Source: Streptomyces sp. P9-A4
Lineage (GTDB): Bacteria > Actinomycetota > Actinomycetes > Streptomycetales > Streptomycetaceae
DNA length: 64,000 nt
Reading direction: 5' to 3'
Assembly (NCBI RefSeq): GCF_036634195.1
Contig: NZ_JAZIFY010000001.1
Coordinates: 5,218,501 to 5,282,500 of the forward strand
In this document: positions 1-13,518 of the stretch, in pieces
Layout of the letters: every line of letters starts with the position of its first letter
Position numbering within the stretch: the first letter of the stretch is position 1
Notes under the pieces: generated by a model
Databases searched by the model: none
What the model was told of the DNA's origin: nothing
The model's input: only the letters and a program-made list of their open reading frames with translations
Made by a program: the position numbers and the translations under genes

Positions 1-66
1 GACGAGATCAACCAGGCGCTGGATCCCGTGGTGACGGCGCTGACGGGCGTTTCGGCGCGGGACTGA
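1..66 (+). CDS. 3' end of an unidentified gene (partial)
   Basis: The window opens inside a reading frame. The first 66 bases read in frame 1 as 21 codons ending in TGA, and the peptide ends TGVSARD. The frame is open to the window edge and the next gene starts 70 bases later on the same strand. Too little is present to identify a family. By remembered synteny with S. coelicolor, where glyA follows a low-molecular-weight protein-tyrosine-phosphatase gene, it could be that phosphatase, but this is inference only. Confidence 0.55.
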   Translation, partial: DEINQALDPVVTALTGVSARD

Positions 67-136
67 CGCTCAGCGGGCGGGTGGGGGCGGCGCTGCCTAC
101 ATTGGTGCTGACATCCCTCCACGCCCGGAGTCAGCC

Positions 137-1384
137 ATGCCGGTCACCGCTCCCCCCGAAGTGGGTCTCGACGTCCTGCGCCGGCAGGATCCCGAGATCG
201 CCGACGTGCTGCTCGGTGAGGTGCGCCGGCAGGCCGACAGTCTGCAGCTGATCGCCGCCGAGAACTTCACCTCGCCCGCCGTCCTCGCCGCGCTCGGTTC
301 CCCCCTCGCCAACAAGTACGCCGAGGGCTATCCCGGTGCCCGGCACCACGGCGGCTGCGAGTACGTCGACGCCGCCGAGCGGATCGCCGTGGAACGGGCC
401 ACCGCGCTCTTCGGAGCCGACCACGCGAACGTCCAGGCCCACTCGGGCTCCTCGGCCGTCCTGGCGGCGTACGCGGCCCTTCTCAGGCCCGGTGACACGG
501 TTCTCGCCATGGGGCTCGAACACGGCGGGCATCTCACCCACGGTTCGCCCGCCAACTTCTCCGGCCGCTGGTTCGACTTCGTCCCGTACGGCGTCGACGC
601 CGAGAGCGGGCTCGTCGACTACGAGCAGGTCGCCGCCCTCGCCCGGCACCACCGTCCGAAGGCGATCGTCTGCGGCTCCATCTCGTACCCCCGCCACCTC
701 GACTACGCCGTCTTCCGGGAGATCGCCGACGAGGTCGGCGCCTATCTGATCGCGGACGCGGCCCACCCCATCGGCCTGGTCGCCGGGGGAGCGGCCCCGA
801 ACCCCGTCCCGTACGCCGACGTGGTCTGCGCGACCACGCACAAGGTGCTGCGCGGTCCGCGCGGCGGACTGATCCTCTGCGGCGACGACCTCGCGGGGCG
901 GATCGACCGCGCGGTGTTCCCGTTCACCCAGGGCGGCGCCCAGATGCACACGATCGCGGCGAAGGCGGTGGCGTTCGGCGAGGCCTCCACCCCGGCGTTC
1001 ACCGCGTACGCCCATCAGGTGGTCGAGCACGCCCGGGCCCTCGCCGCCGCCCTCGCCGCCGAGGGCTTCGCGCTGACGACCGGCGGCACCGACACCCACC
1101 TCATCACCGCCGACCCAGGACCCCTCGGCATCGACGGCCGCACCGCCCGCGCCCGGCTGGCCGCCGCCGGTGTGGTGCTCGACACCTGCGCCCTGCCGTA
1201 CGGGGTGGGGCGCGGGATCCGGCTGGGCACGGCCGCCGTGACGACGCAGGGCATGGGCTCCCCGGAGATGGCCGGGATCGCCGGGCTGTTCACCGCCGCG
1301 CTGCGCGACGACGCCGCGGAGACCGCCAGGGTGCGGGCGGAGGTAAGGGCACTGACCGGGCGATTTCCCCCGTATGGACCCTGA
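137..1384 (+). CDS. glyA: Serine hydroxymethyltransferase, PLP-dependent
   Basis: This enzyme interconverts serine and glycine with transfer of a one-carbon unit to tetrahydrofolate in the cytoplasm. The 415-residue length matches the SHMT family. The PLP-binding core is visible: an Asp-Ala-Ala-His segment (LIADAAHPIG, residues 204-213) and the lysine motif TTHKVLRGPRGG, with the Schiff-base lysine at about residue 236. The early EGYPG motif (residues 63-67) is also typical. The ATG at 137 is preceded by CGGAG seven bases upstream, which fixes the start. It lies upstream of a WecA-like gene and the atp operon in the same direction. Streptomyces usually carry more than one glyA, so this may not be the only copy. 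Confidence in function is high. Confidence 0.92.
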   Translation: MPVTAPPEVGLDVLRRQDPEIADVLLGEVRRQADSLQLIAAENFTSPAVLAALGSPLANKYAEGYPGARHHGGCEYVDAAERIAVERATALFGADHANVQAHSGSSAVLAAYAALLRPGDTVLAMGLEHGGHLTHGSPANFSGRWFDFVPYGVDAESGLVDYEQVAALARHHRPKAIVCGSISYPRHLDYAVFREIADEVGAYLIADAAHPIGLVAGGAAPNPVPYADVVCATTHKVLRGPRGGLILCGDDLAGRIDRAVFPFTQGGAQMHTIAAKAVAFGEASTPAFTAYAHQVVEHARALAAALAAEGFALTTGGTDTHLITADPGPLGIDGRTARARLAAAGVVLDTCALPYGVGRGIRLGTAAVTTQGMGSPEMAGIAGLFTAALRDDAAETARVRAEVRALTGRFPPYGP

Positions 1385-1502
1385 GGGAAGACCCGGGAAA
1401 GTCGCTGTGCAACCGTTCGGACGGCCCGCGTGTCTCCAAGCACATGGACGGCACGGCTAGGGTGTGGGGCTGAGATGGCCAGCGATTCCTGTGGGGCAGC
1501 CC

Positions 1503-2819
1503 GTGCGTGATTACCTGCTGACGCTCTGTGTCACGGCCGCGGTGACGTACCTGCTCACCGGTCCGGTGAGGAAGTTCGCCATCGCGACCGGGGCGATGCC
1601 GGAGATCCGCGCCCGCGACGTACACCGAGAACCGACTCCGCGGCTCGGTGGCATCGCCATGTTCTTCGGGCTGTGCGCGGGTCTGCTCGTCGCCGACCAC
1701 CTGCAGAACCTGAACAGCGTCTTCGAGCTCTCCAACGAGCCGCGGGCCCTGCTCTCCGGTGCCGCCCTGATCTGGCTGATCGGCGTCCTGGACGACAAGT
1801 TCGAGCTGGACGCGCTGATCAAGCTGGGCGCCCAGATGATCTCGGCGGGCGTGATGGTCGCGCAGGGTCTGACGATCCTGTGGCTGCCGATCCCCGGCGT
1901 CGGCGTCGTCTCGCTGACCCCCGGGCAGGGCACGCTCCTGACCGTGGCGCTGGTGGTCGTGACCATCAACGCGGTCAACTTCGTCGACGGTCTCGACGGT
2001 CTCGCCGCCGGCATGGTCTGCATCGCCGCCGCCGCCTTCTTCCTGTACGCGTACCGCCTCTGGTACGGCTACACGATCGAGGCCGCCGCCCCCGCGACGC
2101 TCTTCACCGTGATCCTGATGGGCATGTGCCTGGGCTTCCTGCCGCACAACATGCACCCGGCGCGGATCTTCATGGGCGACTCGGGCTCGATGCTGATCGG
2201 TCTGATCCTGGCGGCCTCCGCGATCTCGATCACCGGCCAGGTCGACCCGGACGCGCTGAAGATCTTCGAGGGTTCGACCCGGCAGGCCACCCACGCCGCC
2301 CTGCCGGTCTTCATCCCGCTGGTGCTGCCGCTGACGATCATCGCGATCCCGATGGCGGACCTGGTCCTGGCGATCGTGCGCCGTACGTGGAAGGGCCAGT
2401 CGCCGTTCGCGGCCGACCGCGGGCACCTGCACCACCGGCTCCTGGAGATCGGGCACTCGCACAGCCGCGCGGTCCTGATCATGTACTTCTGGTCGGCGCT
2501 GATCGCCTTCGGGACGCTGGCGTACTCGGTGCACTCGGCGTCGATGTGGATCGTGCTGTGCGTGGTCGCGCTGAGCGCGATCGGTCTGGTGCTGCTCCTG
2601 CTGCCGCGCTTCACGCCGCGGGCGCCCCGCTGGGCGCAGTCGGTCGTGCCGCCCCGCTACCGCCGCCGTACCCCGGTCCCCGTCGTGGCGGAGCCCGCTC
2701 CGGAGCCCGCGGAGGGCGCGGAGGAACGCGTTCCGGTGCCGGCCGGCCTCCACGGGTCCACGGCCATCGGCAACCGCGCGCGCTTCACCGACCGGAGGAA
2801 GGCCGGAACGCCAAGTTGA
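1503..2819 (+). CDS. WecA/MraY-family undecaprenyl-phosphate sugar-1-phosphate transferase
   Basis: This polytopic membrane enzyme transfers a phospho-sugar (probably GlcNAc-1-P) from a UDP-sugar to a polyprenyl phosphate, the first step of a wall polymer or glycan. Family motifs seen are the Asp pair in GVLDDKFEL (about residues 95-103), NAVNFVDGLDGLAAG (about 156-170), FMGDSGSML, and the HLHHRLLE loop, with about ten hydrophobic segments. The charged C-terminal tail of about 80 residues is rich in Pro and Glu. The frame is open from a GTG at 1464. I choose the GTG at 1503 (VRDYLL) because TAGGGT at 1458-1463 looks like a -10 element that would place transcription start inside the longer version. 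TagO-like teichoic acid or arabinogalactan-type linkage chemistry is possible. Confidence 0.8.
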   Translation: MRDYLLTLCVTAAVTYLLTGPVRKFAIATGAMPEIRARDVHREPTPRLGGIAMFFGLCAGLLVADHLQNLNSVFELSNEPRALLSGAALIWLIGVLDDKFELDALIKLGAQMISAGVMVAQGLTILWLPIPGVGVVSLTPGQGTLLTVALVVVTINAVNFVDGLDGLAAGMVCIAAAAFFLYAYRLWYGYTIEAAAPATLFTVILMGMCLGFLPHNMHPARIFMGDSGSMLIGLILAASAISITGQVDPDALKIFEGSTRQATHAALPVFIPLVLPLTIIAIPMADLVLAIVRRTWKGQSPFAADRGHLHHRLLEIGHSHSRAVLIMYFWSALIAFGTLAYSVHSASMWIVLCVVALSAIGLVLLLLPRFTPRAPRWAQSVVPPRYRRRTPVPVVAEPAPEPAEGAEERVPVPAGLHGSTAIGNRARFTDRRKAGTPS

Positions 2820-2821
2820 CG

Positions 2822-2843
2822 AATGGCCGCATTGGCGGCCATT
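2822..2843 (+). terminator. Hairpin terminator after the WecA-like gene
   Basis: A perfect inverted repeat, AATGGCCGC / GCGGCCATT, with the four-base loop ATTG begins three bases after the stop codon. No T-tract follows, as is usual for Streptomyces terminators. It separates the transferase gene from the atp promoter region. Confidence 0.55.
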
Positions 2844-2903
2844 ACCAGACAAGGCGCCGCCCTGTCGTGCACACACGCGCGGGGTAACTCTCATGTGTGA
2901 TGG

Positions 2904-2952
2904 TTGGCACACCTTATGGGTAAAGACCTATTCAAATAGTTTGTGATACGGT
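2904..2952 (+). promoter_or_regulatory. AT-rich promoter/operator region of the atp operon
   Basis: This is the only AT-rich stretch in the 260 bases before atpI. It holds TTGGCA at 2904-2909 as a possible -35, a small inverted repeat CTATT-CA-AATAG at 2928-2939, and TACGGT at 2947-2952 as a possible -10. The -35/-10 pairing is not clean, so the exact promoter is uncertain. Its position is right for the main operon promoter and the inverted repeat could be an operator. Confidence 0.4.
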
Positions 2953-3083
2953 TCACGAGACCCGGCGACAGTGCCGAAAGACCGTAGTGCGACGGTCCGT
3001 TGGCCCCGAGACCCACCTCGGACCGGGCTTACGCTCGTCCATGACGACACCATCGCCCCCTCCATCACTGCGGAGACACCGCC

Positions 3084-3497
3084 ATGCCGTCCAACGACGC
3101 ACGCATCCTCTTGCACACCGCTGTTCCCACCGCTGTCGTCGGCGTTCTCGCCACGGTCATCAGCGGCGTGATCGCGGGTGGCAAGGGAGCTGTCGGTGCC
3201 GTTGTCGGCACCCTGGTCGTGATCCTCTTCATGGGGATCGGGCAGGTGGTCCTGCAGCGGACGGCGAAGTCGCTTCCGCACCTCTTCCAGGCCATGGGGC
3301 TCATGCTCTACACGGCCCAGTTGCTGGTGCTCTTCATCTTCCTGGCCTTGCTCAAGAACACGACGCTGTTCGACTTCAAGGCCTTCGCCTTCACGCTGCT
3401 CGCGACGACCGTGGTGTGGGTTGCCGCACAGGCTCGGGCCTACATGAAGGCCAAGATCACGTACATCGACCCCGGAAACACGGGGTCGAAGTCGTGA
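3084..3497 (+). CDS. atpI: ATP synthase protein I (AtpI)
   Basis: This small integral membrane protein of 137 residues has four hydrophobic segments. It is the first gene of the ATP synthase operon. AtpI assists assembly of the c-ring in other bacteria. The ATG at 3084 follows GGAGAC eight bases upstream. Sequence conservation in this family is low, so identification rests mostly on size, hydrophobic profile and position directly upstream of atpB. A gap of about 220 bases to atpB contains no gene and could hold a second promoter. Confidence 0.85.
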   Translation: MPSNDARILLHTAVPTAVVGVLATVISGVIAGGKGAVGAVVGTLVVILFMGIGQVVLQRTAKSLPHLFQAMGLMLYTAQLLVLFIFLALLKNTTLFDFKAFAFTLLATTVVWVAAQARAYMKAKITYIDPGNTGSKS

Positions 3498-3719
3498 AGG
3501 GTAGGGCCGGGATAAAGCCGCGTTCGGCTTCCTGCTATCGTCCGGTGCCAACTGCGGCACTGCGGGCGCGGGCATCCGAGACGCCTGTCCCAGCGCGAGG
3601 CTCGATGCCGAACCGCCGCCCCCTTATCCGTAAGACCAGTCCAGTGCCGACCCGCGGCTGCGTGCCGCGCCGACACAACGAGGTTGCCGTACCTATGCGC
3701 CACGCTGAAGGAGCCCGCG

Positions 3720-4887
<1,168 letters not shown>

Positions 4888-4928
4888 GCCGGACCGACTG
4901 CCCGATTCTTTTTACGGAAGGCACTGAT

Positions 4929-5474
4929 GTGAACGCTCTGCTTCTTGCGGCAGCGGAGGAGCCCCAGCCTCCTCTGATTCCGCATCTCGACGAGCTCGTC
5001 ATCGGCCTGATCGCCTTCGTCATCGTCTTCGGCTTCCTCGCCAAGAAGCTCCTCCCGAACATCAACAAGGTTCTGGAGCAGCGTCGCGAGGCCATCGAGG
5101 GTGGCATCGAGAAGGCCGAGTCGGCCCAGATCGAGGCTCAGAGTGTGCTGGAGCAGTACAAGGCCCAGCTCGCCGAGGCCCGCCACGAGGCCGCGCGTCT
5201 TCGCCAGGAGGCGACGGAGCAGGGCACCGCGATCATCCAGGAGATGAAGGCGGAAGGCCAGCGCCAGCGCGAGGAGATCATCGCGGCCGGCCACACGCAG
5301 ATCGAGGCCGACCGCAAGGCCGCGTCCGCTTCGCTGCGTCAGGACGTGGGCAAGCTCGCCACCGACCTGGCCGGCAAGCTGGTCGGCGAGTCCCTCGAGG
5401 ACTCCGCCCGCCAGAGCCGGACGATCGACCGCTTCCTCGACGAGCTCGAGGAGAAGGCCGAGGCCGTCCGATGA
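4929..5474 (+). CDS. atpF: F1Fo ATP synthase subunit b
   Basis: Subunit b of the peripheral stalk, 181 residues. One N-terminal membrane helix (about residues 19-42) is followed by a long charged alpha-helical region rich in Glu, Arg, Gln and Ala that dimerises as a coiled coil along F1. The start is a GTG at 4929 with GGAAGG about eight bases upstream. The stop overlaps the atpH ATG by four bases (ATGA), indicating translational coupling. Confidence 0.95.
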   Translation: MNALLLAAAEEPQPPLIPHLDELVIGLIAFVIVFGFLAKKLLPNINKVLEQRREAIEGGIEKAESAQIEAQSVLEQYKAQLAEARHEAARLRQEATEQGTAIIQEMKAEGQRQREEIIAAGHTQIEADRKAASASLRQDVGKLATDLAGKLVGESLEDSARQSRTIDRFLDELEEKAEAVR

Positions 5475-6286
5475 ACGGAGCGAGCCGCGAGGCACTGGCC
5501 GCAGGACGTGAGTCCCTCGACGCGCTGACCGACAACACGTCGGTCGACGCGGCGAAGCTCGCGGTCGAGCTGGCCGCAGTCACCACGCTGCTCGACCGCG
5601 AGGTGTCGCTGCGCCGGGTCCTGACCGACCCCGCGCAGTCGGGTGAGGCAAAGGCCGAGCTCGCGCAGCGACTCCTGAGCGGTCAGGTGGGTGGCGAAGC
5701 CGTCGACCTGGTGTCCGGCATGGTGCGTTCCCGCTGGTCGCGTTCGCGTGACCTGGTCGACGCGGCCGAGGAACTGGCGAACACCGCCGACCTCACCGCG
5801 GCGCAGAAGGCGGGCGCCCTCGACGACGTCGAGGACGAACTGTTCCGCTTCGGCCGGATCGTGTCCTCCAGCCCCGAGCTCCGCTCGGCGCTGACGGACA
5901 AGGCCGCCACGGCCACCGCCAAGGGCGCGCTGCTCCGCAGCCTGCTCGGCGGCAAGGCCGACCCGGCCACCGAGCGCCTGGTCGTCCGTCTGGTGACCCA
6001 GCCCCGGGGACGTAGCCTGGAAGCGGGACTCGAGTCCCTCTCCAAGCTCGCCGCGGCGCGCCGGAACCGGATGGTCGCCGTCGTCACCACGGCGGTGCCG
6101 CTGTCGGACCAGCAGAAGCAGCGCCTCGGTGCCGTACTGGCCAAGCTGTACGGCCGCGAGATGCACCTGAACCTGGACGTGGACCCCTCGGTCCTCGGCG
6201 GGATCACGGTGCAGGTCGGCGACGAGGTCATCAACGGCTCGATCGCGGAGCGCCTCGACGAGGCGACCCGCCGACTGGCCGGCTGA
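5471..6286 (+). CDS. atpH: F1Fo ATP synthase subunit delta
   Basis: Delta joins the top of F1 to the b stalk. At 271 residues it is the long actinobacterial form, against about 178 in E. coli. The C-terminal OSCP/delta signature is visible: the helix [20 protein letters not shown], then [20 protein letters not shown] with the conserved GG and the final small domain. The N-terminal extension of about 90 residues is typical of the group. It is translationally coupled to atpF by a 4-base overlap. Confidence 0.94.
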   Translation: MNGASREALAAGRESLDALTDNTSVDAAKLAVELAAVTTLLDREVSLRRVLTDPAQSGEAKAELAQRLLSGQVGGEAVDLVSGMVRSRWSRSRDLVDAAEELANTADLTAAQKAGALDDVEDELFRFGRIVSSSPELRSALTDKAATATAKGALLRSLLGGKADPATERLVVRLVTQPRGRSLEAGLESLSKLAAARRNRMVAVVTTAVPLSDQQKQRLGAVLAKLYGREMHLNLDVDPSVLGGITVQVGDEVINGSIAERLDEATRRLAG

Positions 6287-6371
6287 CGACCGTCACCAGC
6301 AGCACAAGGCATCACAGCAACACAGCATCACCAGCGGCCCGGTTGGGCCGTGCAGAGATTGCAGAAGATTC

Positions 6372-6389
6372 CTGGGGGTCGGCCCCCAG
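6372..6389 (+). repeat. GC-rich intergenic hairpin between atpH and atpA
   Basis: A perfect inverted repeat, CTGGGGG-TCGG-CCCCCAG, lies in the 149-base gap between atpH and atpA. It is followed by ACCCCTTAAGAA. Similar GGGGTC-GGCCCCCAG-CCCC strings are, as I recall, a recurrent intergenic repeat in Streptomyces genomes. It may stabilise or partially terminate the mRNA before atpA. Confidence 0.55.
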
Positions 6390-6435
6390 ACCCCTTAAGA
6401 AACTTCGGGCCCAACAAGGAGAGCAGGGAACCCAG

Positions 6436-8034
6436 ATGGCGGAGCTCACGATCCGGCCGGAGGAGATCCGGGACGCACTGGAGAACTTCGTCCAGTCGTA
6501 CCAGCCGGACGCGGCCTCGCGCGAGGAGGTCGGCACGGTCAGCCTGGCCGGTGACGGTATCGCGAAGATCGAGGGACTTCCCTCGGCCATGGCGAACGAG
6601 CTGCTGAAGTTCGAGGACGGGACCCTGGGTCTCGCGCTGAACCTCGAAGAGCGCGAGATCGGTGCGATCGTCCTCGGCGAGTTCAGCGGCATCGAGGAGG
6701 GTCAGCCGGTGCAGCGCACCGGTGAGGTCCTCTCCGTCGGTGTCGGTGAGGGTTACCTGGGTCGCGTCGTCGACCCGCTCGGCAACCCGATCGACGGTCT
6801 CGGCGAGATCGCGACCGAGGGCCGCCGCGCCCTCGAGCTGCAGGCCCCGGGCGTTATGGCCCGTAAGTCGGTGCACGAGCCGATGGAGACCGGCTACAAG
6901 GCCGTCGACGCCATGACGCCGGTCGGCCGTGGTCAGCGTCAGCTGATCATCGGTGACCGTCAGACCGGCAAGACCGCTCTGTGTGTCGACACGATCATCA
7001 ACCAGCGCGACAACTGGCGCTCGGGCGACGTGAACAAGCAGGTCCGCTGCATCTACGTCGCCGTCGGCCAGAAGGGCTCGACCATCGCGTCCGTTCGCGG
7101 CGCCCTGGAAGAGGCCGGTGCGCTCGAGTACACGACGATCGTCGCCGCCCCGGCGTCCGACCCGGCCGGCTTCAAGTACCTGGCGCCGTACACCGGTTCC
7201 GCCATCGGTCAGCACTGGATGTACCAGGGCAAGCACGTCCTGATCGTCTTCGACGACCTGTCGAAGCAGGCCGACGCCTACCGCGCCGTGTCCCTGCTGC
7301 TGCGCCGCCCGCCGGGCCGTGAGGCCTACCCGGGTGACGTCTTCTACCTGCACTCGCGTCTCCTCGAGCGCTGCGCGAAGCTCTCGGACGAGCTGGGTGC
7401 CGGTTCGATGACCGGTCTTCCGATCGTCGAGACCAAGGCGAACGACGTGTCGGCGTTCATCCCGACCAACGTCATCTCCATCACCGACGGCCAGTGCTTC
7501 CTGGAGTCCGACCTGTTCAACGCCGGCCAGCGTCCGGCTCTGAACGTCGGTATCTCGGTCTCGCGTGTCGGTGGCTCCGCCCAGCACAAGGCGATGAAGC
7601 AGATCTCCGGCCGCCTCCGCGTGGACCTGGCCCAGTTCCGTGAGCTGGAGGCGTTCGCCGCCTTCGGTTCCGACCTGGACGCCGCCTCCAAGGCGCAGCT
7701 GGAGCGTGGACAGCGCATGGTCGAGCTGCTCAAGCAGGCTCAGTACCAGCCGATGCCCACCGAGAACCAGGTCGTCTCCGTCTGGGCCGGTACCACCGGC
7801 AAGATGGACGACGTTCCGGTCGCCGACATCCGCCGCTTCGAGGCCGAGCTCCTGGCGTACCTGCGCCAGAGCCACTCCGGCCTCATGACCTCCATCCGTG
7901 AGGGCGGCAAGATGTCCGACGACACCCTGCAGGCCGTGGGCGACGCCATCGCGGAGTTCAAGAAGCAGTTCGAGACCTCTGACGGCAAGCTGCTGGGCGA
8001 GGACGCTCCTGCCGCCGTCAACGTCTCGAAGTGA
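6436..8034 (+). CDS. atpA: F1Fo ATP synthase subunit alpha
   Basis: Alpha is the non-catalytic nucleotide-binding subunit of the F1 hexamer. The 532 residues show the P-loop GDRQTGKT at 173-180, the segment [15 protein letters not shown] [10 protein letters not shown], the Walker B strand [12 protein letters not shown], and the alpha signature [17 protein letters not shown] (about 374 onward). The ATG at 6436 begins [10 protein letters not shown], the normal actinobacterial N-terminus. The open frame continues upstream to 6343, but that stretch encodes the intergenic hairpin and is rejected. AAGGAG and AGGGAA lie upstream. Confidence 0.97.
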   Translation: MAELTIRPEEIRDALENFVQSYQPDAASREEVGTVSLAGDGIAKIEGLPSAMANELLKFEDGTLGLALNLEEREIGAIVLGEFSGIEEGQPVQRTGEVLSVGVGEGYLGRVVDPLGNPIDGLGEIATEGRRALELQAPGVMARKSVHEPMETGYKAVDAMTPVGRGQRQLIIGDRQTGKTALCVDTIINQRDNWRSGDVNKQVRCIYVAVGQKGSTIASVRGALEEAGALEYTTIVAAPASDPAGFKYLAPYTGSAIGQHWMYQGKHVLIVFDDLSKQADAYRAVSLLLRRPPGREAYPGDVFYLHSRLLERCAKLSDELGAGSMTGLPIVETKANDVSAFIPTNVISITDGQCFLESDLFNAGQRPALNVGISVSRVGGSAQHKAMKQISGRLRVDLAQFRELEAFAAFGSDLDAASKAQLERGQRMVELLKQAQYQPMPTENQVVSVWAGTTGKMDDVPVADIRRFEAELLAYLRQSHSGLMTSIREGGKMSDDTLQAVGDAIAEFKKQFETSDGKLLGEDAPAAVNVSK

Positions 8035-8054
8035 CGACGGAAGGGACCTGACTC

Positions 8055-10414
<2,360 letters not shown>

Positions 10415-10427
10415 GCCCCGTGCTCCC

Positions 10428-10458
10428 GAGGGGGGCGGGATCCTGTCCCGCTCCCCTC
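10428..10458 (+). other. Strong stem-loop between atpD and atpC
   Basis: A 13-base arm GAGGGGGGCGGGA and its complement TCCCGCTCCCCTC flank a five-base loop TCCTG. One G-T wobble is the only imperfection. It begins 14 bases after the atpD stop. Being inside the operon it is more likely an attenuator or RNA-stability element than a full terminator. Confidence 0.6.
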
Positions 10459-10525
10459 ACCACGCCCCTTAGAATTGACCCCAACACCCGGCACGACCGC
10501 CGGGTGGTGACCCGAGGAGCCACCC

Positions 10526-10900
10526 TTGGCTGCTGAGCTGCACGTCGAGCTGGTCGCCGCGGACCGGAGTGTCTGGTCCGGCGAGGCCACCCTGGTCATC
10601 GCGCGTACCACCTCCGGCGACATCGGCGTCATGCCCGGCCACCAGCCGCTGCTCGGTGTGCTGGAGTCGGGCCCGGTGACCATCCGTACCAGTGAGGGCG
10701 CGACCGTCGTCGCCGCCGTCCACGGTGGATTCATCTCGTTCGCCGACGACAAGCTGTCTCTGCTCGCGGAGGTCTGCGAGCTGGCGGACGAGATCGACGC
10801 CCAGCGCGCCGAGCGCGCGCTGGAGCGTGCGAAGTCGGATTCGGACGCCGCCGCCGAGCGGCGCGCCGATGTACGGCTGCGCGCGGTATCGGTCCGCTGA
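10526..10900 (+). CDS. atpC: F1Fo ATP synthase subunit epsilon
   Basis: Epsilon binds gamma and the c-ring and can inhibit ATP hydrolysis. The 124-residue protein begins with the beta-sandwich domain (LHVELVAADRSVWSGEATLV, then GDIGVMPGHQPLLGVLESG) and ends with a helical hairpin (about residues 88-118) rich in Arg, Ala and Glu. The start is a TTG at 10526 with GAGGAG seven bases upstream. This rare start may reduce epsilon synthesis. It is the last gene of the operon. Confidence 0.95.
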   Translation: MAAELHVELVAADRSVWSGEATLVIARTTSGDIGVMPGHQPLLGVLESGPVTIRTSEGATVVAAVHGGFISFADDKLSLLAEVCELADEIDAQRAERALERAKSDSDAAAERRADVRLRAVSVR

Positions 10901-10920
10901 CGGTCCGCGCAGAGTAGTGC

Positions 10921-10970
10921 CCTCAGCCGCGGCACGGTCCGGAATTTTCCGGACCGTGCCGCGGCTGAGG
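10921..10970 (+). terminator. Terminator of the atp operon
   Basis: A perfect inverted repeat with 24-base arms starting CCTCAGCCGCGG and ending CCGCGGCTGAGG, separated by TT, lies 20 bases after atpC. The central bases GGAATTTTCC make the tip of the hairpin. This is one of the strongest terminator structures in the window. Confidence 0.9.
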
Positions 10971-11043
10971 CGATGCAGATGCAGGTTGTATTCGGTTCTG
11001 CCGGCGGTGCCGGCTACGGGACGCAGCGAGGAGGTCGGTGAAG

Positions 11044-11490
11044 ATGTTCCTCGCTCTGCTCGTGTGCGGCCTGGTCGTCGCACTGGTGGTGATCGGGCTC
11101 TTCGTCTTCGGTATGCGCCGGCGGCTGATCCAGCGTGCCGGCGGCACCTTCGACTGTTCGCTGCACTGGAACGTCCCGGACGAGCCGGATCCGAGCGGCA
11201 AGGGCTGGGTGTACGGCGTCGCCCGCTACAGCGGTGACGAGATCGCCTGGTTCCGTGTCTTCTCGTACTCGCCCCGCCCCCGCCGTACCCTGGAGCGCTC
11301 GTCCATCGTGGCTCTGGAGCGCCGGATGCCGGAGGGCGAGGAGGAGCTGGCTCTCCTGTCCGAGATGGTGATCCAGCCCTGTATGTACGAGGGCGTCCGT
11401 CTGGAGCTCGCGATGAGCGAGGACGCCCGGACCGGCTTCATGGCCTGGCTGGAGGCAGCGCCTCCCGGGCAACGGGTGAATGTCGCTTAG
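11044..11490 (+). CDS. DUF2550 membrane-anchored protein
   Basis: A conserved actinobacterial protein of 148 residues with an N-terminal membrane helix (LALLVCGLVVALVVIGLFVFG) and a cytoplasmic or wall-facing domain of about 115 residues rich in charged residues. Family members lie directly after the atp operon in many actinomycetes; the function is unknown. The GAGGAGG at 11028-11034 is only three bases from the GTG at 11038 but nine from the ATG at 11044, so the ATG start (MFLALL) is preferred. The protein ends GQRVNVA. Confidence 0.82.
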   Translation: MFLALLVCGLVVALVVIGLFVFGMRRRLIQRAGGTFDCSLHWNVPDEPDPSGKGWVYGVARYSGDEIAWFRVFSYSPRPRRTLERSSIVALERRMPEGEEELALLSEMVIQPCMYEGVRLELAMSEDARTGFMAWLEAAPPGQRVNVA

Positions 11491-11498
11491 TACGTGAG

Positions 11499-11535
11499 GA
11501 AGCGGGGGACGGCGTGCTGCGCCGTCCCCCGCTTC
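11499..11535. terminator. Bidirectional terminator between DUF2550 and chitinase genes
   Basis: Perfect 15-base arms GAAGCGGGGGACGGC and GCCGTCCCCCGCTTC flank a seven-base loop. It sits between two convergent genes, so it can serve both. Confidence 0.85.
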
Positions 11536-11549
11536 TTCGGTCGTACGGG

Positions 11550-13397
<1,848 letters not shown>

Positions 13398-13460
13398 CGG
13401 TGCTCCTCAAGTTGCGGACGGACATGGGTGGGGGTGGTCCGTGGAGATGCGCGCGCCCCG

Positions 13461-13502
13461 AGAGTAGGAAGGTCTGGACCAATCGTCAAGAGGTCCAGAC
13501 CA
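13461..13502 (-). promoter_or_regulatory. Chitinase promoter with two DasR-like (dre) boxes
   Basis: On the minus strand TTGACG (13489-13484) and TACTCT (13466-13461) are spaced by 17 bases, a good vegetative promoter. The 12-mer TGGTCCAGACCT (13481-13470) lies in the spacer, and a close variant TGGTCTGGACCT (13502-13491) lies just upstream of -35, 21 bases apart. TGGTCCAGACCT is the classic Streptomyces chitinase direct-repeat element and matches the DasR consensus. Confidence 0.8.
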
Positions 13503-13518
13503 ACGTTGCCGTGCGCCG

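Noticed and set aside
1290..2912. Long minus-strand frame of 540 codons opposite the WecA-like gene
   Set aside because: The translation is Arg/Asp/His-rich low complexity without any motif, while the plus strand encodes a clear membrane enzyme.
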